Source: an uncultured beta proteobacterium
GTDB taxonomy: Bacteria; Pseudomonadota; Gammaproteobacteria; Burkholderiales; SG8-41
Reading direction: 5' to 3'
DNA: 36,786 bases
NCBI GenBank assembly: GCA_903893565.1
Contig: CAITMU010000022.1
Span: 1-36,786, forward strand
In this document: positions 13,667 through 20,962 of the stretch, piece by piece
How the letters are laid out: each line of letters opens with the position of its first letter
How positions within the stretch are numbered: the stretch's first letter is position 1
Position numbers and translations under genes: made by a program
The notes under the pieces: model-generated
What the model saw: only the letters and a program-made list of their open reading frames with translations
Told to the model about the DNA's origin: nothing
Database searches by the model: none

Positions 13667-15255
13667 TATTTTCTTACCTGAACCGGAGAGCCGTTTTTAA
13701 GAGTCCACGTTTGACCGTTTTTGAAGGTCGTGTTTTCGCCTTCTTTTAACTGGTCAACTGCTTCTTGAGGGAGATTGCTTGTCGATGAAACGGAAGGCTC
13801 ATTCGCAACAGTAGACATTTCCGGGATAGTTTCTCCGGGCTTCAATCCCGTTTTACTTCTATCTAAGGATTTTCTATCTATTTTAGGAAATGAGTATATT
13901 GATTCTGTAAGTTTAATGTTTTTGTCTACAGCATCTGCCAACACGTTTAACTTATCAGCAATAACATCTGGAGAGTCTCCCGGTTGTGGGACTACGCCAT
14001 AGTTTCTAAGTGCTTCGCCGCCAGTAACGGCTTTACCTGAAATATCAAGATAATAACTGTTTCTGACATATCTAACTTCAGTAAGAAAGTTTCTTAATTT
14101 TGATGGAATTTTATCTTGCATCAATTGAGCTAAAGACGTTCCAAATTCCTCAGAAAGAAAAGACTCAACACGGTATTTTTTCATTAACTCTTGAAGCTCT
14201 GGGTCGTTAACCTTAGCGGCTAAAGAATTAATGTTTTCTGAAAGGATAAGATTTGATTTATATCCTTTTGATTCTCCAGCGCCTGGTTTAAGTCTTCCAT
14301 CCTCTGCTGTTTCTTTACCTTTTAATTTTCCTTCGGCAATTTTTTCTTGGGCAACTGATAATCTTCCAGCCGCCGTTGCTTGTGCTGCGCCTACTCTTCC
14401 GGTTGCGGCTGCTTGAGCGGCACCTAAAGTTCCCTGCGCTCTAATCCTAGCGACTTCTAAATCGGTTTCTCTTTTCTTGGCATCTGATAATTGTTTCCTA
14501 TAGGATTTTTCCATGTCGGCAGCAAGTTTGTCCATAGCGTTTACAGATTCAAGCGTAGCTTTGTAATCGCCCATTTTGACTTGATGCTTGACAATATCGC
14601 TGCCAAGTTCTACGGCTGCTTCATGCGCCTTATCGTATCCAGCTTCTTTGTTGGTTGATGCCAGCTTGATAGCGTCTTCCATTTTCTGACGAAACTCGCC
14701 GTGAATCTTCAGCATCCGGTTATAGTTCTTGTTGAACTCATCCGATTCTTTTTTGTACAGATCCTGACGGCCCTCTTGCCAGCCGGTCATCATTCCAGTC
14801 ATGGCAGACATAGCGTTGGCAGCAGACTGCCCGCCCATGCCTTTGCGGCCCATCAGCGCGCCCATGACGGCTATAGAAGACATCAGTTTAGCCATGTCCA
14901 TTCCAGAGTCTTTGGTGGGCACAAACGCTGGCAATGGCTGTTCTGTTTTAAGACGTTCGTATTCTTCTTGTGCAGCTTTTTGTTCTGTAACTTGTTGTCG
15001 TCTGGCTTTCTCTTTACCAGCCGATTCGACTTCAAGTTGTTTTTGTTGTCCCGTCAAAACTTGGCCTTGTTCTGACGCAATGTTTGTACGCAGAGTTTTT
15101 GCGTCGTTTTCTAATGTTTGTCTTTGCTGTAGCGTTGTATTTAAATTGCCAAGAATTTGTTTAACATTATCCATGCCGCCAGATTGCGTAGGGCTAGACA
15201 CCGGCAACGTTTGCGGGCGAAACATTTCTGCTACTTGCGGGTTAGTATCTGCCAT
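13666..15255 (-). CDS. Internal virion protein, helical
   Basis: 529 residues, mostly Gln/Lys/Ala-rich helix. A coiled-coil-like region (about residues 30-105) is followed by a Met/Gly/Ala-rich, hydrophobic stretch (AKLMSSIAVMGALMGRKGMGG, about 120-140) that could touch membranes, then helices with an Ala-rich repeat-like patch (about 270-300) and a C-terminal domain ending in a short beta element. Position in the series of big non-enzymatic late proteins, and the membrane-active patch, fit a second ejection-type protein. The stop overlaps the next gene start by 1 nt. Exact role inferred from context. Confidence 0.65.
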   Translation of the reverse strand: MADTNPQVAEMFRPQTLPVSSPTQSGGMDNVKQILGNLNTTLQQRQTLENDAKTLRTNIASEQGQVLTGQQKQLEVESAGKEKARRQQVTEQKAAQEEYERLKTEQPLPAFVPTKDSGMDMAKLMSSIAVMGALMGRKGMGGQSAANAMSAMTGMMTGWQEGRQDLYKKESDEFNKNYNRMLKIHGEFRQKMEDAIKLASTNKEAGYDKAHEAAVELGSDIVKHQVKMGDYKATLESVNAMDKLAADMEKSYRKQLSDAKKRETDLEVARIRAQGTLGAAQAAATGRVGAAQATAAGRLSVAQEKIAEGKLKGKETAEDGRLKPGAGESKGYKSNLILSENINSLAAKVNDPELQELMKKYRVESFLSEEFGTSLAQLMQDKIPSKLRNFLTEVRYVRNSYYLDISGKAVTGGEALRNYGVVPQPGDSPDVIADKLNVLADAVDKNIKLTESIYSFPKIDRKSLDRSKTGLKPGETIPEMSTVANEPSVSSTSNLPQEAVDQLKEGENTTFKNGQTWTLKNGSPVQVRK

Positions 15256-15269
15256 GATTAAATTATATT

Positions 15270-16460
15270 TTATTGATAATCAGTGTAATCAAGTTCATCA
15301 ATTGGATCAGGAAGTGGATCGGGTTCAGTAGCTTGCGGCCCCGGACTAGTTTCCTGATTATCAGAAGGCGTTGTAGGAGATTGAATTGGAGGAACAGAAA
15401 TAGGACTGTTAGCAGGAGTTTGACCAATTCTTGGCAACGCAATGTTGCTGCCTGCGCCGCTGCCACCGCTGCTTCCAGTGCCACCGCCACCTCCTCCAGC
15501 GGCTGGTTTGTTGGCATTACCAAGAACATCACCACTACCGCCAAGAAGTCTAGCTACAGCTTGCATATAGCTGGTCAGCATATTCTGAACATTTGTGTCA
15601 GACGCAATACCGGCTTGGATTCCCCTAGATGCAAGAGCGTCACCCAACTGGGCAACTTGCAATCCCATGTTGTATTGGTTTTGAATCAATTGCTGTTCTA
15701 TACGGGCAATCTGTGCTTCTGTTTGTTCTGCGCCTACGCCGCCTCTAGACGACGCTCCTTGCGCTAGTTGAGCGCGAGCTGCTTCGATCACCTGTTGGTT
15801 GGCGGGGGTAAGTTCGCCGCGTTGTGCCGCACCCATTAGAGATTGTGCAGAAGACTTGTAAGGAGATGCCAGCCCTTGGTATTCCTGTTTGTATTGCTGA
15901 CCTTGCTGTGCTGCTCTTGCCGCTTGATTTCGAGCAAGCACCCCCATCCCGCCTGCTGCTGCTATAGGAAGCAAAGATCCGGTGGCATTGCCGCCGGGCA
16001 CAAACTTGTTTAGCGCACCGCTTAGAAAATCACTAAGGCTGGACGAACCAGAAGAGGTTGTGGGCGTCTGAGTGGCTGGGGTGCTGACGTTGTTAACCGC
16101 AAACGGATCTTGAGCGTTAGGTAGGTTTTGAGCGCCAGACGGATCTTGAGCGGTTGGTGCGCCTGATGATCCTAAACCTTGCAAAGCATCTGGGCCTGCC
16201 ACGTTTTGTTGAGAAGATTTGCCAGTGCCTGGATCTAAATCTTCCATGGTGTACCCGAGAAGATCATTAGGGTTATCAAATTGCATCAGCCCTGTCTCAG
16301 GATTGCGCGTACCAGAGCCACCACGGGCCTTCAGCAGCGCTGCTTCACGCGGGTTGATGTGAGCAAGGATGGTGTCGCCCTTACGCCCCTTGGACTGCAA
16401 CAGTGCTGCGAGCCTTTGCAGGTCGCCGCCCATGCCGGTAAGTTTCTTAGTTGCAGACAT
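15270..16460 (-). CDS. Internal virion-type protein
   Basis: 396 residues. The N-terminus contains DTILAHINPREAALLKARGGSG (about residues 29-50), a segment I have seen in podovirus structural proteins. A Pro/Ser/Thr/Gln-rich linker (about 80-150) leads to a helical, Ala/Gln-rich middle (about 175-300, ARNQAARAAQQG and similar) and a Gly/Ser/Pro-rich disordered end with acidic tip. No enzyme motif. Likely one of the proteins filling the portal vertex or co-ejected with DNA; this is context-based. Start ATG at 16460, directly after the upstream stop. Confidence 0.6.
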   Translation of the reverse strand: MSATKKLTGMGGDLQRLAALLQSKGRKGDTILAHINPREAALLKARGGSGTRNPETGLMQFDNPNDLLGYTMEDLDPGTGKSSQQNVAGPDALQGLGSSGAPTAQDPSGAQNLPNAQDPFAVNNVSTPATQTPTTSSGSSSLSDFLSGALNKFVPGGNATGSLLPIAAAGGMGVLARNQAARAAQQGQQYKQEYQGLASPYKSSAQSLMGAAQRGELTPANQQVIEAARAQLAQGASSRGGVGAEQTEAQIARIEQQLIQNQYNMGLQVAQLGDALASRGIQAGIASDTNVQNMLTSYMQAVARLLGGSGDVLGNANKPAAGGGGGGTGSSGGSGAGSNIALPRIGQTPANSPISVPPIQSPTTPSDNQETSPGPQATEPDPLPDPIDELDYTDYQ

Positions 16461-16461
16461 T

Positions 16462-17421
16462 TCAAAGTCCTAAAAGGTAACGCAGGGATTTCTCATTCCA
16501 GCCAGCTTTCTGCGGGCCTCCGGTAGGATCTGTAGACACATCACCAGGAGCTCGGGCAGTAGAGAGCGACCCGCCTAGCGTTGTAGATACACCGGGAAGT
16601 CTGGACGTACTTGTGCCTAATCCGTCGGTAAGACTTCCTATCGCACTAGTATCTACTGTGCCAGTAGTCGAGGTAGGAGTGCTAGTAGTAGCGTTATCCC
16701 CGCCACCGCCCTGTTGAACAGCAGGCGCAGATGGTTGTTGTTGCGGCTGCGCTCTAGGCTTAGGCGCTCTGGCGGTAAACGTTACCGGGCTGGTAGTTGT
16801 TGCAGATTCTCCGCCGTACCCTTCGTTGGAATACAGCGCAGCTTTTTCAGGACTGCCGCCTGTCAGATCCGGCTGGTTAGCAAGATCCTGTTGCCGCTGG
16901 TCAGCGTTGTAATCTTGACCGATTCCAGTCAACGTAGATCCAACAAGTTTCCCAACGTTACCCGGCGTGGCAATTTCTTGACCCGCCAACCTGCCCAGAG
17001 ACTGACTGCCGCTCAGTTCTGCAATGCCTGTGCCTGCCGCACTGGCAATCGAGTTTCTGATGATGGTGTTAAGATCACCACCCTTTAGCGCAGTGCCGGT
17101 AGCAGACCGCGCAGCAGCCCCGCCAGCCGCTCCTGCTACATCACCCACCGCACCACCCACCGCGCCCGACACGGCCCCAATAGCGGTGTTCTTAGCTAGG
17201 TTTTCAGCGATCTGTTGCGGTGACCCGCCTTCTATTAGAGACACAGTAGCGCCTACAGTTGCTGATCCTATAGCAGCAGCCGTAGCTGCGCTTACTGTGG
17301 CAGTCACGCCGCCAGCAGTCAGCACAAAGTTACCGATCAGCGGCATCAATTCCGGTTGAACAATAGCCGCCACCGCCAGAACTGTTGGGGCTAGTTTTTT
17401 AAATACGCTTCTAAAACTCAT
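16462..17421 (-). CDS. Ala/Gly-rich structural or membrane-active virion protein
   Basis: 319 residues. The first about 120 residues are a chain of hydrophobic Ala/Val/Gly helices (TVLAVAAIVQPELMPLIGNF, then ATVSAATAAAIGSATVGATV, then GAVSGAVGGAVGDVAGAAGG), like membrane-inserting ejection proteins. The C-terminal half is Thr/Ser/Pro/Gln-rich and disordered, and ends in WNEKSLRYLLGL. It overlaps the upstream gene by 4 nt. A role in the trans-envelope channel is inferred from composition and neighbours. Confidence 0.6.
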   Translation of the reverse strand: MSFRSVFKKLAPTVLAVAAIVQPELMPLIGNFVLTAGGVTATVSAATAAAIGSATVGATVSLIEGGSPQQIAENLAKNTAIGAVSGAVGGAVGDVAGAAGGAAARSATGTALKGGDLNTIIRNSIASAAGTGIAELSGSQSLGRLAGQEIATPGNVGKLVGSTLTGIGQDYNADQRQQDLANQPDLTGGSPEKAALYSNEGYGGESATTTSPVTFTARAPKPRAQPQQQPSAPAVQQGGGGDNATTSTPTSTTGTVDTSAIGSLTDGLGTSTSRLPGVSTTLGGSLSTARAPGDVSTDPTGGPQKAGWNEKSLRYLLGL

Positions 17422-17696
17422 TTGCTTACCAGCTTGCCCATCGTGGCAAAGATCGCCAGCACAGACGGGTTGGGATTTGGAGGCAGATCGTCAGCATCAA
17501 CAATCTTGTCTTGCACGGCCCGTTGCCTAAACATTGGGTACAGATTCTTGTCTTTTAATACCGCTTCAGCCAACTGCCCGTATTGCACCATCTTTTGCGG
17601 GTCAATACCACGCTCCTGAATGTATGCCATCACCTGAGCCTTGGCTTGCCCTACCTTGTTTTGTTGCGCTGCACCATTCTGTTTTTCTTGGGGCAT
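17418..17696 (-). CDS. Hypothetical small virion-associated protein
   Basis: 92 residues from the ATG at 17696, 1 nt after the upstream stop; an in-frame TTG at 17720 would give 8 more residues but is less likely. A Gln/Lys/Asn-rich start is followed by helices (QAKAQVMAYIQERGIDPQ, about residues 19-37) and a mixed C-terminus. Members of this kind occur next to internal virion genes in podoviruses, but I cannot name a function. 4-nt overlap with the next gene. Confidence 0.65.
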   Translation of the reverse strand: MPQEKQNGAAQQNKVGQAKAQVMAYIQERGIDPQKMVQYGQLAEAVLKDKNLYPMFRQRAVQDKIVDADDLPPNPNPSVLAIFATMGKLVSK

Positions 17697-17697
17697 A

Positions 17698-18036
17698 TCA
17701 AAGACCGAGCGCCTCGGCAATTTGCTGGTGAATGGCTTGATGTACGCCTAGCCACTCATAAAAGTCGGCTTCAACGTTCCAATCCATGTCCAACAGGTTG
17801 AACGGGTTGTCCAACAACAGTGTGCTGGCGATCACTTGATGCTCTTGATTGTGGATCAAAAGCCAGTCATCCAGGTTGTCTACATCCGCATCCATGATGG
17901 GGTATTTGCTCACCAAACGGTTGGAATCTGCCAGTGTTTGATAAAACAACTGGTGTTGCATCCCGTTTTCAAACAAAAACTCTTTTAAGTTGTCTTTGTC
18001 GCCAAACTTTACAAAGGAAAGTGCGTCAAAGTTCAT
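17698..18036 (-). CDS. Hypothetical His/Asp-rich protein
   Basis: 112 residues, helical and acidic, with several His spaced along helices (MQHQLFYQTLAD, LLIHNQEHQVI, LGVHQAIHQQIAEALG). I recall similar small proteins in podovirus structural operons, always unannotated. It has no membrane span or enzyme motif. It overlaps the upstream gene by 4 nt and lies between the fibre/coiled-coil genes and the internal protein genes, which suggests a virion or assembly role. Confidence 0.65.
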   Translation of the reverse strand: MNFDALSFVKFGDKDNLKEFLFENGMQHQLFYQTLADSNRLVSKYPIMDADVDNLDDWLLIHNQEHQVIASTLLLDNPFNLLDMDWNVEADFYEWLGVHQAIHQQIAEALGL

Positions 18037-18239
18037 GGTCTAAACAATCTTTCAATAATCAACGTAGCAAGACCGCCTAGAGCACTTGCAACCGCCATGC
18101 CAACCCAAAGACCACCCTTACTTCGATGAGCCAACTCTAGAAGTGACTTTACGTCTGCTTGTAGCGCAGTCACCTGATCGCTCAGGCTTTTTACTTCTGA
18201 CTCTAGCCTACCAAATTCGCGTGGATCGATGTCTGTCAT
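18033..18239 (-). CDS. Coiled-coil plus single membrane span protein (XhlA-like/holin candidate)
   Basis: 68 residues: an N-terminal heptad helix (LESEVKSLSDQVTALQADVKSLLEL, about residues 12-36), a short Arg/Lys loop, then one hydrophobic span (about 43-62, LWVGMAVASALGGLATLII) and a basic tip (ERLFRP). This layout resembles XhlA-type phage lysis accessory proteins and some spanin-like proteins. It overlaps the fibre gene by 4 nt. Topology is visible; a lysis or membrane-anchoring role is inferred. Confidence 0.65.
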   Translation of the reverse strand: MTDIDPREFGRLESEVKSLSDQVTALQADVKSLLELAHRSKGGLWVGMAVASALGGLATLIIERLFRP

Positions 18240-19060
18240 GGCTTAGCCTCTAAAGCTGCTACACGGGCACGCAGCGACTGCAATTCAGAAACTATGTTGG
18301 CAATAATTTCGGATGAAGCCGAAGACATTGATTGATAGACTGGATTTCCATTATTGTCTACGGCGTCTTTTTCTCCAAACACACTGCTAGGGATAATCTG
18401 GGCAGCTTCGTGAGCAATAAAACCAGCACCACGTTTGCCATTAGCAATCCAAACCCATGATTTAGGTTGCAGAGAATCAATGAACGTGCCGCTGCCGGTA
18501 AGTGGTTGTGCGTTGCTTTTAAGTCTGTAATCAGATGACGCAGTATAGTAAGTCTGTGCGCTGCTATCTGTAGCAATTAGACCCGCTGAGATATTGTTTC
18601 GATAAAATTGAAATTGGTTTGCGTTATTAGAACCGCAATTAAACATATTTAAAGTCATGCCGGGGCTATTGGCATAATCAATTTCAAAAATTCCTTGTCC
18701 ATTGGTATTAAGAGCCGATCCTTTAACCCCGCTGTTATACGAAGTAAGGCTTGTTCTTCCAACCAGCAAATTTCCACTAGTTATAAACAAATTGTTATTA
18801 ACGGTAGAATTGCCAGATGTTGTAATGTTTCCGGTGACAGTGGTAGTCCCTGTCAACGTAACGTTTGCAAGACTAGCCCCGCTAGCAAACACAACGCTGC
18901 TGATAGTTGCGTTAGCCAGCGTAATGTTATTAAGGGTGGTGATCGTGTTGCCGAGGTATACAGACGTATTCCCGATCACAATCGCAGTAGTGAAATTGGT
19001 ATCTAGCTGCGATAAAGGAATCGACCCGGTTGCACTAGCAAATGTGTATGGAACTGCCAT
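18236..19060 (-). CDS. Tail fibre with C-terminal S74 intramolecular chaperone
   Basis: 274 residues. The N-terminus (YTFASATGSIPLSQLDTNF) is a typical fibre start. A repetitive Asn/Thr/Ser beta region follows (about residues 30-125). The C-terminal about 100 residues are a peptidase S74/endosialidase-type chaperone: SSDYRLKS (S176, K181), then GAGFIAHEAAQIIP, VFGEKDA, and a final heptad helix for trimerisation. S176 and K181 keep the Ser-5-Lys spacing of the self-cleaving dyad, so release of the chaperone before S176 after trimer folding is expected. It probably binds the host surface. Overlaps its neighbours by 1 and 4 nt. Confidence 0.85.
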   Translation of the reverse strand: MAVPYTFASATGSIPLSQLDTNFTTAIVIGNTSVYLGNTITTLNNITLANATISSVVFASGASLANVTLTGTTTVTGNITTSGNSTVNNNLFITSGNLLVGRTSLTSYNSGVKGSALNTNGQGIFEIDYANSPGMTLNMFNCGSNNANQFQFYRNNISAGLIATDSSAQTYYTASSDYRLKSNAQPLTGSGTFIDSLQPKSWVWIANGKRGAGFIAHEAAQIIPSSVFGEKDAVDNNGNPVYQSMSSASSEIIANIVSELQSLRARVAALEAKP

Positions 19061-19347
19061 CAGAACCTCGTTCTAAGTTCGTGTTCAAGCTCAAACGTGT
19101 TGATCACATAAGTGCCTGTGCTGTTGCTGGTTAGGGTCAACCCTATGTACTTTCCGTACTGCTGTGCATCCGACTTGTACAGCGCATAACCGCTTGAGAA
19201 AGTCCACACCACAACCTGACCAGAGTTGTTGATCCATTGAATCGGCAAGCCTGGTGTAGTACCGCCACCTGACGAACTCCAGCTAGCAAGGGCCAAGCCC
19301 TTGTCTGCCAGAGTCTTAAACGCCAGACCGCCGAGTGCTAGGCTCAT
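19060..19347 (-). CDS. Hypothetical structural protein
   Basis: 95 residues. The start is hydrophobic (SLALGGLAFKTLADKGLALASW, about residues 2-23), then a Gly/Ser linker and a beta-rich C-terminus (WINNSGQVVVWTFSSGYALY). Its position between fibre and spike-type genes and its composition suggest a small appendage or attachment subunit. Unrecognised. The gene overlaps the upstream gene by 4 nt and the fibre gene by 1 nt. Confidence 0.6.
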   Translation of the reverse strand: MSLALGGLAFKTLADKGLALASWSSSGGGTTPGLPIQWINNSGQVVVWTFSSGYALYKSDAQQYGKYIGLTLTSNSTGTYVINTFELEHELRTRF

Positions 19348-20237
19348 AGTGACAAGGTTACAGAAGTCGAGTTGGCATTGGTAGAACTGGGGAACGCAAA
19401 CGTGACCCGAGCCACAGAAGAATTGCCCAGCGAGTAATACACTTCAGAAGTGGTGTTAATACCAGACCTGTACCCAGCCAGCATAGCCGCCATAGCACGC
19501 ATTGTTTTACGGGTGCTGTAGCTGGTCTCAATAACTTCAGTATCCAGAATTTGTGCAGAAATCTGCGACACAGTAGGCACAGCAGCAGTAACGTTTGCAG
19601 AAGTTAGTGTGCTGGTTCCGTAAGTAGTCAAAGCAGCCACTACAGCCGTCTGCACGTTGGCGTTAGACAGCCCGATAATGGCTTGCGGGTACAGCGCATA
19701 CGTAGAAACATTGTTGCCGCTTGCAGTCACCTGATACACAAGGCCGGTATCAATAGTCACGGTCTTCGTACTGGCGTTGTAGGCCGTCACAACACGGTTC
19801 TGACCCGCTCCATCTCCGGCAAGGATAGTGAAGATCGCACCGTTATAGATGTTGTCCGTCACTCCGTTAGCGCCGGTATCCAGCACCACCGTCGTAGCGT
19901 TAGCAGCCGCGTTAGAACCCACGTTACGGCTTCTCAGTGCGCCGTCAGGCAACGTGATAACCCTGAACATCTGATCGCTTACGTTAGTGCGATCTACGGT
20001 CTGGATGATTACTTCGTCGGCTTGCATCTCAGCAGCAGACAAGTACCAGTTGTAGACATACTGACTGGCAACGACGTTAGGCAACGTGGTGACGTTAGCA
20101 CCAGCACCGCCATCAAGAACAATCTTTACCGTACCGGCAGTAGCAGTCCAGGTATTGGAAAAGTTAGTTGTGGTAGCCCCGACAATCGGGGCACGAAAAG
20201 TATAAGAACGCCCGTAGGGTGCCCAGATCGGAGTCAT
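19344..20237 (-). CDS. Hypothetical beta-rich tail appendage protein
   Basis: 297 residues, Thr/Ala/Asn/Val-rich and beta-predicted, beginning MTPIWAPYGRSYTFRAPIVG. Features include a segment with GDGAGQNRVVTAYN (about residues 145-158), common in phage tail structural proteins, and a helical section near 205-265. No catalytic motif. It lies in the run of host-contact genes between spike and fibre; a tip or connector role is likely but not proven. Confidence 0.6.
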   Translation of the reverse strand: MTPIWAPYGRSYTFRAPIVGATTTNFSNTWTATAGTVKIVLDGGAGANVTTLPNVVASQYVYNWYLSAAEMQADEVIIQTVDRTNVSDQMFRVITLPDGALRSRNVGSNAAANATTVVLDTGANGVTDNIYNGAIFTILAGDGAGQNRVVTAYNASTKTVTIDTGLVYQVTASGNNVSTYALYPQAIIGLSNANVQTAVVAALTTYGTSTLTSANVTAAVPTVSQISAQILDTEVIETSYSTRKTMRAMAAMLAGYRSGINTTSEVYYSLGNSSVARVTFAFPSSTNANSTSVTLSL

Positions 20238-20962
20238 TATGCGATTCCTCGTGCTATGCCACGGCCAATGCCTCGGCTAAATGATTGAAATTCGTAGATG
20301 GTTACTGCGGGTGGTGTGTCGTAAAAAACAAACCCGCCAATAAGAGCGCGATATGCGGTAGAGTCAGTTGTAAAAACTGGTGACGTAGACGTTGCCGTCG
20401 CATTGGTTTGATATATTGCGTACCCGGTATCAGCGCCGTTTGCAGATGCTGTATATCCCGTTCCAGCTCCAGTAATTGTTGGTTGTGCTAATTGCGCGCC
20501 AAAAATAATTATTGAATTATTTGGAACGCTTTGCGAAGTTACAGTATTTGTGCCGGGGTTTGCGGGCGCGTCAAAAGATTGTTGAAACCCTGAACTTGAT
20601 GAAAAACTAAGCGTGCCAGTTGATGACCTTAAAACTGCAACAACAATTTTTCTAGTTAATGCAGCGGTTGCTAAAGTCGTTGTTACTTTAAATGTTTCTG
20701 CGGCAGTTGACACTCGATAAAAATGTTGCGCCGCTACGTTTGAAAATGCACTTGTAATTCCTGTTCCCGCCGTGTACCCACCTGTTCCACCAGATACCGT
20801 ACAAGAAATTAACGCAAAAGACACTGGAGCATAAAAATGATGAACGAATACAACGTCTCCGACGGCTGTGGTAATATTTGCTGAATTTGTTACCGTTCCA
20901 GACGCGGCATAACTTGCTTCGCCGGTATCAGTGCCAACTACGGCGTTAACAGTAATAGACAT
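20237..20962 (-). CDS. Beta-sandwich appendage protein with RGI-repeat tail
   Basis: 241 residues, strongly beta, with Thr/Ser/Val alternation. An unusual C-terminus, FSRGIGRGIARGIA, is a three-fold RGI repeat. The main body (about residues 10-215) resembles the jelly-roll-like domains of phage appendages (AVGDVVFVHHFYAP, about 36-49). Overlaps 1 nt with both neighbours. The basic repeat may contact DNA, another subunit or host polysaccharide; unknown. Confidence 0.6.
   Translation of the reverse strand: MSITVNAVVGTDTGEASYAASGTVTNSANITTAVGDVVFVHHFYAPVSFALISCTVSGGTGGYTAGTGITSAFSNVAAQHFYRVSTAAETFKVTTTLATAALTRKIVVAVLRSSTGTLSFSSSSGFQQSFDAPANPGTNTVTSQSVPNNSIIIFGAQLAQPTITGAGTGYTASANGADTGYAIYQTNATATSTSPVFTTDSTAYRALIGGFVFYDTPPAVTIYEFQSFSRGIGRGIARGIA

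Noticed and set aside
13149..13700. 183-residue rightward ORF antisense to the internal virion protein start
   Set aside because: It mirrors the Ala/Gly/Pro-rich opposite strand of a well-supported gene and has no ribosome site or recognisable domain.
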